Notes: a model not told the origin generated them from the letters alone. A stretch of 9,010 bases of DNA from TMED-70 sp036164085 (GCA_036164085.1 JAYZJV010000025.1:1-9010), one strand, 5' to 3'. Numbered from the stretch's first letter, positions 1 to 8,012 are shown. Numbers and translations are program-made.

Positions 1-827
1 TAGGAAAAGGATTAATAAATTTTCTTGAAAACAGAAATTTTGAAATCTACCCTGTTTATAGAAATTCTGACAAAAAAAACTATTGGGAACCTGAAAAAAA
101 TTTAATACCTCAAGATTTAATAGAAAATTCAGACGTGATCATAAACTTAAATGGTGTAAAAATAATCAAACCATTTTATAGAAACAAAATTTCTGAAATA
201 AGATCTAGTAGAATAAATTCTACAAAGACGTTAATCAGTTCTATTGCAAAATCAAAGAACCCTCCAAAATTAATTATTAATGCATCTGCTTGCGGTTATT
301 ATGGCGATAGACCAAATGAAATCATAGATGAAAATTCTCCAAAAGGAAGAGGAGAGATTTCAGATATAGTTCATGAATGGGAATCTATAGAAAAACTAAA
401 AAAAACAAGAACAGTATTTCTTAGATTCGGAAGCATTATAGATAAAAACTCAGATATTTATAAATATATGAAAAAATATAGCAACATTATTGGAATAAAT
501 AGTATCGGTTCTGGTAAAAACTATTTCCCTTGGATATCCAAAATTGATGCATTAAGATCAATTAATCACGTAATAAATAATGAGAAACTTAATGGGCCTA
601 TTAATATAGTTTCTGCTAATCCTGTAACTTTTAACGAAGTTTTAAAAAATATCAATTTGGATATAAAACCTATTATAAAATTTTCTCTTCCTGAAATGAC
701 TGTCCCGCTATTATTTGGAAGTTTAGGAAAAGAAATATTATTAAGTGATCAAAAAGTTTTACCTTCTAAATTAACAGAATCGGGATTTAATTGGATCAAA
801 ACTTCTCCTTTTGAAAGCCTTACTTAG
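1..827 (+). CDS. TIGR01777 (YfcH-type) NAD(P)-binding SDR-family protein, 5'-truncated by window edge
   Basis: Atypical extended short-chain dehydrogenase/epimerase of the TIGR01777/YfcH family. Members bind a nucleotide cofactor through a Rossmann fold, but their physiological reaction is mostly unassigned. The reading frame is open from the left edge, with the first whole codon at base 3, giving 274 visible residues. The GTG at 135 lies inside the conserved stretch SDVIINLNGV and is not the start. The first visible residue looks like the last glycine of the N-terminal glycine-rich motif, so about a dozen residues are missing. Family hallmarks seen: NASACGYYGD (about visible residues 93-102), the ENSP-G segment after it, LRFGSI (about 140), GSGKNYFPWI (about 169-178), GPINIVSANPVT (about 198-209), and the C-terminal VLPSKLTESGF (about 252-262) typical of the family's DUF1731-like tail. 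The gene ends in TAG, overlapping the convergent aconitase gene by 8 bp. Family assignment is firm; substrate unknown. Confidence 0.88.
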   Translation, partial: GKGLINFLENRNFEIYPVYRNSDKKNYWEPEKNLIPQDLIENSDVIINLNGVKIIKPFYRNKISEIRSSRINSTKTLISSIAKSKNPPKLIINASACGYYGDRPNEIIDENSPKGRGEISDIVHEWESIEKLKKTRTVFLRFGSIIDKNSDIYKYMKKYSNIIGINSIGSGKNYFPWISKIDALRSINHVINNEKLNGPINIVSANPVTFNEVLKNINLDIKPIIKFSLPEMTVPLLFGSLGKEILLSDQKVLPSKLTESGFNWIKTSPFESLT

Positions 828-3465
828 ATTCACTTACCATTTTTCTTAATACGTATGGCAATAACCCACCATTATAATAATATTCAGCTTCTATTTGAGT
901 ATCTATCCTCATCAAGGTGTTAAATTTAATTTCTGATCCATCTTCTTTTTTAGCTGTAACCTTTATTTCAGAATTTGGGGTTATATTAGATTCCAATCCC
1001 TCAAACTGAAAATACTCTGAACCATCTAAATTTAGATTTTCATAATTATCATTATTAATAAATTGTAAAGGTACAATTCCCATTCCAACTAAGTTAGATC
1101 TATGAATTCTTTCATAACTTTCAGCTATTACAACTTTCACCCCTAATAAAGCAGGACCTTTAGCAGCCCAGTCCCTAGAAGATCCTGTGCCGTATTCTTT
1201 ACCGGCAATAACGATTAATGGAGTTTCTTGTTTTTGATAAAGTTCTGATGCTTCAAAAATTCTCATTTTTTTATTTGTTGGGAAATGAATAGTCCAGTCC
1301 CCTTCTTCTTCTACAATTTGATTTCTTAATCTTATATTCCCAAATGTTCCTCTAACCATAATATTGTGATTTCCTCTTCTTGAACCATACGAGTTAAATT
1401 CAAAACGAGGAACATCACTAGAAATTAAAAGCTGTCCAGAAGGTGCAGATTGTGGAATAGAACCCGCAGGTGATATATGGTCAGTTGTAACTGAATTTCC
1501 CAAGACCACTAAACATCTAGAATCATTTATTTTTTGTCTTTCTGGTAATTTCAAATCAAAGTTTTCAAAATAAGGAGGCTTTTGGATATATGTAGAATTA
1601 TTCTCCCATTTAAATTTATCTGATTTATTTGCAGAAAGTTTTTTCCATTCAGGAGGGCCTTCAAAAACAGACTTATATTCTTCTATGAACATTTTTGAAT
1701 CTAAAGAGTTTCCAATAGTTTTTTCAATTTCATCCGCAGAAGGCCATAAATCATTGATAAAAACAGGGGCCCCATTTTTGTCAAAAGAAACAGGGTCTTT
1801 TGATAAATCTATATTAACTGATCCGGCTAAAGCATATAAAACAACCAACATAGGTGAAGCTAAATAATTAGCTTTCACTTGAGGATGAACTCGTCCTTCA
1901 AAGTTTCTATTCCCAGAAAGAACGGCTGCAACTGAAAGATCTTTGTTGTCTACCTCTTCTGCGATTTCTTTTGGTAAAGGCCCTGAATTCCCTATGCAAG
2001 TTGTACATCCATAACCAACAGTTTGAAATCCTATATCATCAAGATATTTATTAAGCCCTGCAGCTTCCAAATATTTACTTACAACTTTAGAACCTGGAGC
2101 CAAAGATGTTTTTACCCAATCTTTAGGCTTTAATCCTTTTTCTGATGCTTTTTTAGCAATCAAACCAGCACCCATCATTACGTTAGGATTTGAAGTATTA
2201 GTACAGCTAGTAATTGCTGCTATAACTACAGAACCATCATCTAATTCGTTGTTATTAATCTGTTCTCCATTTAATTTAAAGCTTTCATGAAAGTTTGATT
2301 TTACATTTGATAGCAATAATCTATCTTGAGGTCTTTTAGGTCCAGCTAATGAAGATTGAACAGAAGATAAATCAAAGTCTATTGTTTGAGAAAAATCAGG
2401 ATTCTTACCATCATAAAACATATTATTAACTTGAGTATAATTCTCTACTCTATTAAAAATATTTTTATCTCTTCCTGTAAGCATTAAGTAATCCATTGTT
2501 CTTTCATCAACAGGGAAAAAACCACATGTAGCTCCATATTCTGGGGCCATATTTGAAATAGTAGCTCTGTCAGTTAAAGACAAGTTACTCATACCTGAGC
2601 CAAAAAATTCAACAAATTTTTCAACTACTCCCACTTCTCTTAATTTTTCAACTATAGCTAAAACTACATCTGTTGCTGTAGTCCCTTCATTTATATTCCC
2701 ATGTAGATTAACGCCAATAACCTCTGGTACTTGCATATAGTATGGCTGTCCAAGCATAACAGCTTCAGCCTCTATTCCTCCAACTCCCCAACCTAAAACT
2801 CCTACAGCATTAATCATTGTGGTATGAGAGTCTGTACCTACACAAGTATCTGGATATATAAAATCATTTTCATTTGAACTTAAAACTATTTCAGCTAAAT
2901 TTTCTAAATTTACTTGATGTACAATACCTGTTCCTGGTGGTACTACTAAAAAGTTTGAAAAGGAGTTTTGTGCCCATTTTAACAACTTGTATCTTTCTTG
3001 ATTTCTTTCAAATTCTCTTGAAATATTCATAGACAAAGATGAATTTTGAGCAAAAGAATCCACTTGAACTGAATGATCTATAACAAGGTCAGTTCTAACA
3101 ATTGGATTAATCATTGAAGCATTAATTCCTAAAGTGCTAACAGCATCTCTCATAGCTGCTAGATCAACAACAACAGGCACTCCAGTAAAATCTTGTAGAA
3201 TAACCCTACCTGGCATATAAGGAAATTCTTTATCTGGAACCGAATCTTTTGTCCAATTTATTAATTGTTCAACTTGTTCTAAGTTTGAAACTTGATTATG
3301 ATTTGATCTTAAAACGTTTTCTATCAAAACTCTTATAGAAAAAGGAATTTTATCTAAGTTGATTTTGTTGTCATCAGTTAAAGATTTTATATCAAAAAAA
3401 CTTTTTTCACCTTCATCTAGTTCAAGATACTTTAAATATTTATTTTTATCAAAATTTATAGACAT
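820..3465 (-). CDS. acnA: aconitate hydratase A (aconitase, AcnA/IRP1 type)
   Basis: Interconverts citrate and isocitrate via cis-aconitate in the TCA cycle; cytoplasmic [4Fe-4S] enzyme. The 881-residue product is close to the usual AcnA length (about 890). Cluster ligands are all present: Cys421 in SCTNTSNPN, and Cys487 and Cys490 in GYGCTTCIGNSG. Their spacing (66 and 3) matches E. coli AcnA. Other signatures are GTDSHTTM (about 210-217) followed by GWGVGGIEAE, TTDHISPAGS at the start of the C-terminal part, and the swivel-domain loop YGTGSSRDWA (about 758-767) holding the catalytic serine/arginine region, then SYERIHRSNL. The ATG at 3465 is preferred over an in-frame TTG at 3477, because GGGAG lies just before the ATG and the TTG itself overlaps that site. 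The 3' end overlaps the convergent SDR-family gene by 8 bp. The gene is divergent from the MFS gene and appears monocistronic. No key residue is missing. IRP-like RNA binding is possible in this family but cannot be judged here. Confidence 0.97.
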   Translation of the reverse strand: MSINFDKNKYLKYLELDEGEKSFFDIKSLTDDNKINLDKIPFSIRVLIENVLRSNHNQVSNLEQVEQLINWTKDSVPDKEFPYMPGRVILQDFTGVPVVVDLAAMRDAVSTLGINASMINPIVRTDLVIDHSVQVDSFAQNSSLSMNISREFERNQERYKLLKWAQNSFSNFLVVPPGTGIVHQVNLENLAEIVLSSNENDFIYPDTCVGTDSHTTMINAVGVLGWGVGGIEAEAVMLGQPYYMQVPEVIGVNLHGNINEGTTATDVVLAIVEKLREVGVVEKFVEFFGSGMSNLSLTDRATISNMAPEYGATCGFFPVDERTMDYLMLTGRDKNIFNRVENYTQVNNMFYDGKNPDFSQTIDFDLSSVQSSLAGPKRPQDRLLLSNVKSNFHESFKLNGEQINNNELDDGSVVIAAITSCTNTSNPNVMMGAGLIAKKASEKGLKPKDWVKTSLAPGSKVVSKYLEAAGLNKYLDDIGFQTVGYGCTTCIGNSGPLPKEIAEEVDNKDLSVAAVLSGNRNFEGRVHPQVKANYLASPMLVVLYALAGSVNIDLSKDPVSFDKNGAPVFINDLWPSADEIEKTIGNSLDSKMFIEEYKSVFEGPPEWKKLSANKSDKFKWENNSTYIQKPPYFENFDLKLPERQKINDSRCLVVLGNSVTTDHISPAGSIPQSAPSGQLLISSDVPRFEFNSYGSRRGNHNIMVRGTFGNIRLRNQIVEEEGDWTIHFPTNKKMRIFEASELYQKQETPLIVIAGKEYGTGSSRDWAAKGPALLGVKVVIAESYERIHRSNLVGMGIVPLQFINNDNYENLNLDGSEYFQFEGLESNITPNSEIKVTAKKEDGSEIKFNTLMRIDTQIEAEYYYNGGLLPYVLRKMVSESK

Positions 3466-3539
3466 TCTCTCTCCCAAAGTCCTAAACGGATAATCAATTT
3501 AATGTTACATTCTATTATTAGAATAAATAAATAGCTAGA
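3466..3539. promoter_or_regulatory. divergent acnA / MFS intergenic region, presumed to hold both promoters
   Basis: This 74-bp gap separates the start codons of two divergently transcribed genes, so it should contain both promoters unless they extend into coding sequence. On the plus strand TATTAT (3513-3518) and TAGAAT (3519-3524) resemble -10 boxes for the MFS gene, but neither has a convincing -35 partner. No clear acnA promoter hexamer pair is visible on the minus strand. No operator-like dyad was found. The call rests mainly on gene orientation; the exact elements are uncertain in DNA this AT-rich. Confidence 0.4.
3471..3475 (-). promoter_or_regulatory. ribosome binding site of acnA (decides start codon)
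   Basis: On the minus strand GGGAG is followed by AGAGA and then ATG at 3465, a purine-rich Shine-Dalgarno with 5-nt spacing from the GGGAG core. The competing TTG at 3477 would put this purine run inside the coding sequence and add four residues (MGER) with no SD-like sequence that I see before it. Hence the ATG start. Confidence 0.7.
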
Positions 3540-4808
3540 ATGAATCAATTAGCGAAATTCATCCAAAAAAACACCCCTTTTTACTACGGTTGGATTATTG
3601 TTGCTGGATCTGGGTCGACAATGTTTGTGAGAAATGCAGCCGCAACTTTAACTATTGCTGTCTTTGTGTATCCTATGAGTGAAGATTTAGGGTGGTCTAG
3701 GACTTTGATAGTAGGTGCATCATCTCTAGCAGGTATCTTGTCTATATTTATTTCTCCATTATCTGGATATCTTATTCAAAAATATGGTTCAAAAAAAACT
3801 TTGTTTTTCTCGGTATCAATATTAGGTATTTCTTCACTTTTAATTAGTAAAACTTTTAATCCAATTACATTCTATATACTTTTTGGAATTGGAAGAATTA
3901 TCTTTAGCTCTCCAGTTCAAATTGGAGCTGCATCAGTTGTTGCAAAATGGTTTGTAAACAACAGAGGAAAAGCAACAGGCATACTAGGACTATCACATTC
4001 TTTAGGAATGGGTTTATTCCCACTATTTGCACAATTGATAATTAATTTAGATGGGAACAACCCTGATTCTTGGAGAATGAGTTGGATATTTATAGGTGTT
4101 TTAGTTTGGTTGATTTCTTTACCTTTAGTATTTTTTACAATGATAGATGATCCAAAAGAAATAGATTCTAATGATAAAAAATATTTAAAATTAGAAAAAG
4201 ATTCGCAAAATAAAGATAGATCCGTTTCTTCAATTTCATTAAAAAATGCACTTAACTCTAGACCTTTTTGGATGTTATCAATTGTAGGATTTCTAACTTA
4301 CTTTATTCACACAGGAGTAAATATTCATCAAGCAGCATATTTGATTGATAAAGGTATTGATCCTATTTTTGCAGCTTCTGCACTTACAGTTATGGCACTT
4401 GGAACCGGAGTAGGTAGTTTAGTTACAGGATGGGCAACTGATAGATTTTCTTCAAAATATGTTTATTTTTTTGGATGTGTCTGGTTAGGTATTTCTGCTT
4501 TATTATTTCTTTTAATTACTAATATATTTCTTGCTTTTATAATTGGTTTTTTATTTGGGATGTCATTGGGAGGATTGTTGGTCATTCCGCCAGTTGTTTT
4601 AGCGGATATTTTCGGCAAAGACAATATAGGTTCAATTAGAGGATATTCAGAGCCTTTTGTTAGTGCAGGCCAAGCTGTTGGGGGTATTTCTGCAGGATTG
4701 ATCTATGATTTTACAGGATCTTATGAATTAAGTTTTCCTATGTTCGCTCTAATTGCTCTTTTAGCTTGTGTATTCATAGGTTTATCCTCAAGTGTAAGAA
4801 AAAAGTAA
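3540..4808 (+). CDS. MFS transporter, monocarboxylate / oxalate-formate antiporter-like
   Basis: A 422-residue inner-membrane protein with about 12 hydrophobic helices in two six-helix halves, separated by a charged cytoplasmic loop at about 202-240 (KEIDSNDKKY through NKDRS). MFS motif-A variants are GYLIQKYGSKK (76-86) after helix 2 and GWATDRFSSK (297-306) in the second half. The N-terminal FYYGWIIV (14-21) and LGWSRT (50-55) are typical of the monocarboxylate/oxalate-formate branch, as is NRGKATGI (141-148) after helix 4. A small organic acid is therefore the likely substrate class, but specificity cannot be read from sequence. ATG at 3540 is the first start after an in-frame TAA at 3528; no Shine-Dalgarno is evident. 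The gene is divergent from acnA and convergent with the UxuA-like gene, with a 51-bp gap and no strong terminator hairpin seen there. Confidence is high for MFS and moderate for the subfamily. Confidence 0.9.
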   Translation: MNQLAKFIQKNTPFYYGWIIVAGSGSTMFVRNAAATLTIAVFVYPMSEDLGWSRTLIVGASSLAGILSIFISPLSGYLIQKYGSKKTLFFSVSILGISSLLISKTFNPITFYILFGIGRIIFSSPVQIGAASVVAKWFVNNRGKATGILGLSHSLGMGLFPLFAQLIINLDGNNPDSWRMSWIFIGVLVWLISLPLVFFTMIDDPKEIDSNDKKYLKLEKDSQNKDRSVSSISLKNALNSRPFWMLSIVGFLTYFIHTGVNIHQAAYLIDKGIDPIFAASALTVMALGTGVGSLVTGWATDRFSSKYVYFFGCVWLGISALLFLLITNIFLAFIIGFLFGMSLGGLLVIPPVVLADIFGKDNIGSIRGYSEPFVSAGQAVGGISAGLIYDFTGSYELSFPMFALIALLACVFIGLSSSVRKK

Positions 4809-4859
4809 AATTCTATTTGCTGCATTTGCCCTGTCATAAGAGTTAGAAAAACTACCTAT

Positions 4860-5843
4860 TTACACATCAAATTTATTTTCTTTTATTACTGATTCAATTA
4901 ATGCTTGGATATATCCATTTGCAAAGGCTCTTCCTCTATGACCCCAATCAGAATCTTCAAAAGTTTGAGGGACATGATCATCTATGAAAAAAGAATCAAA
5001 TCCATTTTTATGATAAATTTTCATTGCCTTATGCATGTCTACGTAGCCTGTATTGATAAATTCTTCATTAAATTTCGGAACAGTTCCAGAAACATTTCTG
5101 AAATGAACATACAAAATCTTTTTTCTAGAGGAAAAGAAATCTATCATTTCGTAAATTCCGCCATCCTTTGCATCTTCCATTTCTGAAAAAGTTCCTTGAC
5201 AAAATTCAATCCCATTCGATGGTGAATCAACTATATCTATCAATCTTTTATATGATTCAAATGACCTAAATAATTGAGGAATGCCTCCAAGATTTTTGAC
5301 TGGAGGATCACAAGGATGAATTCCCAACCGGATATTTTTTTCTTCAGCTATAGGGGTTATTATTTTTATCCATTCTTCCAAATTTTCCCACATTTCAGAT
5401 TCAGTATATTCTCTGTCATGTGTTATTGGCATTTGATTCGCAAATTCATAATCAAATGCTGTAGCTATAGAGCCGCCTCTTATAACCTTTGGAGCAGTTC
5501 TCCAAACATGAGAAGGCATCCAATTATATCCAAAAATAGGAATATCTATATCAGCCATGTGTGTAATATTTTGAATCATATTGTCTAATTGTTGATTCTT
5601 ATTTGGACCGTTAAGCATTATATGATCATAAAAGTGAGTAGGAACATTTTCAATTGCAGATAATTGCAATCCATAGCTTTCTATATTTAATTTCAACTTA
5701 ACCAATTCTTTTTTAGACCATACACCGGGTTTTTCCTCTTGGAGAATTGGATTATTGAGTAAAATATCTTTTACTCCAAATTGTGATGCAAATCTTAAAT
5801 ATTCTGGAGTGGCTACATTAAATTGTCCAAATCCTGGTCTCAT
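4860..5843 (-). CDS. uxuA: UxuA-like mannonate dehydratase family protein (xylose isomerase-like TIM barrel)
   Basis: Predicted cytoplasmic metal-dependent sugar-acid dehydratase. Characterised UxuA converts D-mannonate to 2-keto-3-deoxygluconate in hexuronate catabolism. The 327-residue product is shorter than usual UxuA (about 350-400). Motifs in order: YNWMPSHVWRT (about 125), GIHPCDPP with His176 and Cys178, GIEFCQGT with Cys215, YVHFRNV with His247, VDMHKAM, DDHVP with Asp289, and the C-terminal GHRGRAFANGYIQAL. His176, Cys215, His247 and Asp289 line up with the His-Cys-His-Asp metal set I recall from the Streptococcus suis ManD structure. The usual HPDDPP reads HPCDPP here. ATG at 5843 is supported by AGGAG 5 nt upstream. 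The gene is convergent with the MFS transporter and divergent from the TatD gene; no other hexuronate genes (uxaC, uxaB, kdgK) lie in the window. It could instead act on another sugar acid, so the family is secure and the substrate is not. Confidence 0.78.
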   Translation of the reverse strand: MRPGFGQFNVATPEYLRFASQFGVKDILLNNPILQEEKPGVWSKKELVKLKLNIESYGLQLSAIENVPTHFYDHIMLNGPNKNQQLDNMIQNITHMADIDIPIFGYNWMPSHVWRTAPKVIRGGSIATAFDYEFANQMPITHDREYTESEMWENLEEWIKIITPIAEEKNIRLGIHPCDPPVKNLGGIPQLFRSFESYKRLIDIVDSPSNGIEFCQGTFSEMEDAKDGGIYEMIDFFSSRKKILYVHFRNVSGTVPKFNEEFINTGYVDMHKAMKIYHKNGFDSFFIDDHVPQTFEDSDWGHRGRAFANGYIQALIESVIKENKFDV

Positions 5844-5847
5844 TTTA

Positions 5848-5853
5848 TCTCCT
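5848..5853 (-). promoter_or_regulatory. ribosome binding site of the UxuA-like gene
   Basis: Minus-strand AGGAGA followed by TAAA and then ATG at 5843. This is the strongest Shine-Dalgarno in the window and fixes the start of the UxuA-like gene. It sits inside the 41-bp divergent gap (5844-5884) shared with the TatD-family gene, leaving only about 30 bp for that gene's own upstream signals. Confidence 0.75.
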
Positions 5854-5884
5854 ATTTTTTTTAAATTAATAGTAAATTTTTAAA

Positions 5885-6643
5885 ATGCTAATAGATATTC
5901 ACACACATGTACAACAATTTAATAAAGAAGATATAGAAATATTAGTCGATAATTCAAGAAAAGCTAATGTTAATATCATTATTGCCGCAGGAACAACAAT
6001 TTCTGATTCAAAAAAATCAATTGAATTGTCTAAGAAATATAAAGAAATCTATGCAGCTGTAGGCATTCATCCTCAAAATATTTTTGATGAAAATACAAAA
6101 GGTTACATTGAAACAATTTCAAAATTAACTGAACATAATAAAACAATAATGATTAGTGAGATTGGACTAGATTTCCAAGAAACTTCTCCAGAAAAAAAAC
6201 TTCAAAAAGATTTTTTTTATAATCAACTAGAAATAGCAAAATCAAAAAAATTGCCCGTAGCATTTCATGTAAGAAATGCTGAGAATGAAGCCATAAATCT
6301 GATTGAGCTTGCTAAAATACATGAATTAAGGTCTGTAGCTCATTATTTTTTGGGGAACTATGAATATGCAAAAAAATTACTTGATCAAAATGTTTTTATT
6401 TCAGTTGCAAAGCCATTTATAAGAGATGAAAATTTATCTAGTGTTATAAAAAAAATACCACTAGATCAAATAGTTATTGAAACAGATAGTTACCCTCAAT
6501 ATTTTAAAAAAAACAGGTTACGATGGACAGAACCCAAAGACCTAAAATTAATAATCGAAAAATTAAGTATTATAAAAAAAATAGACTCAGAAAAATTATC
6601 TGAACAAATTGAATCTAATACAAAATATATTTTGAATATATAA
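5885..6643 (+). CDS. TatD-family metal-dependent hydrolase (putative deoxyribonuclease)
   Basis: Amidohydrolase-fold TIM-barrel protein of the TatD family; characterised members are divalent-metal 3'-5' exonucleases or DNases in DNA repair and turnover. The 252-residue length is normal for the family (about 260). Metal-site motifs are in the expected order: DIHTH with His6 and His8, AVGIHPQ (about 58-64), EIGLDF with Glu92, FHVRNA with His128, AHYFLG with His153, and IETDSYP with Asp201. RWTEP (about 211-215) replaces the usual RNEP. The sequence is a divergent member: first motif DIHTHVQ rather than DxHxHLD, and HYFLG rather than HCFSG. ATG at 5885 has no recognisable Shine-Dalgarno. The coding sequence contains an A8 run (6192-6199) and a T8 run (6211-6218) but stays open. 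Its TAA stop is immediately followed by the EVE gene's stop on the other strand. Exact nuclease activity is inferred. Confidence 0.88.
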   Translation: MLIDIHTHVQQFNKEDIEILVDNSRKANVNIIIAAGTTISDSKKSIELSKKYKEIYAAVGIHPQNIFDENTKGYIETISKLTEHNKTIMISEIGLDFQETSPEKKLQKDFFYNQLEIAKSKKLPVAFHVRNAENEAINLIELAKIHELRSVAHYFLGNYEYAKKLLDQNVFISVAKPFIRDENLSSVIKKIPLDQIVIETDSYPQYFKKNRLRWTEPKDLKLIIEKLSIIKKIDSEKLSEQIESNTKYILNI

Positions 6644-7147
6644 TTATTTGTTTTTCTTGCTTCTTTTTGTTTTTTTACTTGTTTGAATTTTTGGTGATTT
6701 ACTACTTAAAGCATTATCAATATTATGAGAGATTATCTGGTAATCAAGATGAGAAAGGATATGTACAGGAGGTAAAAAAGCAAGATACCAATCTTCAGGT
6801 GCCCATCGTTTTAAATAATTTAATGATGGAGCAATATCATATCCGCTCATATATTTTTTTTCTGGTAATATTTTGGTAGATTTCAAATTTACCCTATATG
6901 GGAACTTAACTTCTTCTTCATCAATATCCCAAATTTTTTTCTTATCATAGAATTTCTTAGAATTAACCACTGCACTGCCAACAAAACTTTTAATATCTGA
7001 AACATAAAAGATAACATTATCATTAATATTAATTTTGTTAGTTAGTTTATTATCTTTTTTAGTAAAACCTAAAAGATCAAATGATCTTTTCTTAGAAATA
7101 TTAAAATTTTTTAGCGAAAAATTCACTAACCAATAAGTATTTGACAT
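6644..7147 (-). CDS. EVE-domain (PUA-like fold) protein
   Basis: A 167-residue protein filled mainly by one EVE domain, a PUA-superfamily fold. EVE domains are thought to bind modified bases in DNA or RNA; many are stand-alone and some are fused to restriction or other defence modules. Signatures seen: YWLVNFSLKNF at the N-terminus (5-15), GFTKKDNK (27-34), INDNVIFYVSDIKSFVGSAVV (41-61, the conserved 'gDkvvfYvs..k.f.g.' core), KIWDIDEEEVKFPYRV (71-86), then APEDWYLAFLPPVHIL and the C-terminal ..LDYQII. The last 18 residues or so (KSPKIQTSKKTK to the end) are a lysine-rich basic tail, likely disordered and possibly aiding nucleic-acid binding. ATG at 7147 has no clear Shine-Dalgarno. It lies 40 bp downstream of pstA on the same strand with no obvious terminator between, so read-through from the pst operon is plausible. 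Its molecular target cannot be told from sequence. Confidence 0.8.
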   Translation of the reverse strand: MSNTYWLVNFSLKNFNISKKRSFDLLGFTKKDNKLTNKININDNVIFYVSDIKSFVGSAVVNSKKFYDKKKIWDIDEEEVKFPYRVNLKSTKILPEKKYMSGYDIAPSLNYLKRWAPEDWYLAFLPPVHILSHLDYQIISHNIDNALSSKSPKIQTSKKTKRSKKNK

Positions 7148-7187
7148 TTTATATATTGTTTATTTGTCTATTCTACCAAAATTAATA

Positions 7188-8009
7188 TTAATCCTGTGTT
7201 TTAAATCTTATGTATACAGCTATAGAATTCATAGCAATTAATATAAATAACAATACTATTATTCCTGCTGAAGCAATGGCTCTAAAGTCATCTTTTGGGA
7301 ATGAAGCCCAAGTATAAATTTGAAGAGGTAAAACAGTAAATCTATCTAAAGGTCCTGAAGGTACAGTTGTTATAAAAACTATTGAACTAATTATTAATAT
7401 TGGTGCAGTTTCACCTATTGCTCTAGACATTGCTAAAATTATTCCACTCATTATTCCCCCTATTGAATGGGGTAAAATCACTCTTTTTGATACTTCCCAT
7501 TTTGTTGCACCTAATGCATAAGCTGCATCCTTCAATGAAGGTTGAATAGTCCTAATAGCTTCTTGAGAAGCAATAATAACAATAGGAAGAACTAATAAAG
7601 TCATGGTCAATGCTCCTGATAACAAACTTTTACCTAGAGATAATGTATAAGTAAAAAAAGCTAAACCAAGCAATCCATAAATTATTGATGGTACTCCAGC
7701 AAGATTTGATACATTTATTTTTATTATTTTATTAAACAAATTATCTGATGCAAATTCTTCTAGGTATAAAGCAGTAGAAACTCCTATTGGTATTGTAAAA
7801 ATTGCAGTCAAAACAACTAGCCAAAGTGTCCCAGCTAATGGTGCTAAAATTCCAGATTTTTCTGCTTTTCTTGAAGCATAGTTAGTTAAAAAGTCCCAAG
7901 AAAGGTATTTATATCCATCTGAAATTATATCTACAAATAAAACAATAAGGGAAAAAATGCCAACTAAAATGGCAAGTAAAAATATTGTATAAAAAAATCG
8001 TTCTTTCAT
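7188..8009 (-). CDS. pstA: phosphate ABC transporter permease PstA
   Basis: One of two membrane subunits of the high-affinity PstSCAB phosphate importer. The 273-residue protein has an N-terminal helix (about 6-28), a periplasmic stretch, and a typical binding-protein-dependent permease domain from about 58 to 266. Family motifs: LAGVPSIIYGLLGL (103-116), the cytoplasmic coupling loop DAAYALGATKWE (161-172) that docks on the ATPase, and SRAIGETAPIL (195-205). All are characteristic of PstA rather than a generic permease. ATG at 8009 follows the pstC stop by 3 bp, indicating co-transcription and probable translational coupling; no separate Shine-Dalgarno is evident. A perfect 12-bp AT palindrome covers its stop codon (7181-7192). 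pstB normally follows pstA but does not here: the next gene on this strand is the EVE-domain gene. Confidence 0.95.
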   Translation of the reverse strand: MKERFFYTIFLLAILVGIFSLIVLFVDIISDGYKYLSWDFLTNYASRKAEKSGILAPLAGTLWLVVLTAIFTIPIGVSTALYLEEFASDNLFNKIIKINVSNLAGVPSIIYGLLGLAFFTYTLSLGKSLLSGALTMTLLVLPIVIIASQEAIRTIQPSLKDAAYALGATKWEVSKRVILPHSIGGIMSGIILAMSRAIGETAPILIISSIVFITTVPSGPLDRFTVLPLQIYTWASFPKDDFRAIASAGIIVLLFILIAMNSIAVYIRFKTQD

Positions 8010-8012
8010 ATC

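Noticed and set aside
135..827. Complete gene starting at the GTG at 135
   Set aside because: The frame is open to the left edge and encodes conserved family sequence upstream of 135, so the GTG is internal and the gene is truncated by the window.
1685..1867. Short plus-strand open frame of 60 codons
   Set aside because: It lies wholly inside the highly conserved aconitase gene on the other strand and has no family resemblance.
4809..4859. Terminator between the convergent MFS and UxuA-like genes
   Set aside because: I looked for a GC stem followed by a T-run on either strand and found none convincing in this 51-bp gap.
4905..5588. Two plus-strand open frames (4905-5186 and 5274-5588)
   Set aside because: Both are antisense to the UxuA-like gene, whose motifs run through them; their translations are low in complexity with no recognisable domain.
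6667..6879. Plus-strand open frame of 70 codons downstream of the TatD gene
   Set aside because: Antisense to the EVE-domain gene; the aromatic-rich start is the complement of that gene's lysine-rich tail.
7181..7192. Perfect 12-bp palindrome ATTAATATTAAT over the pstA stop codon
   Set aside because: Pure A/T and without a loop or U-run, so it is not a terminator; such palindromes are expected by chance in AT-rich DNA.
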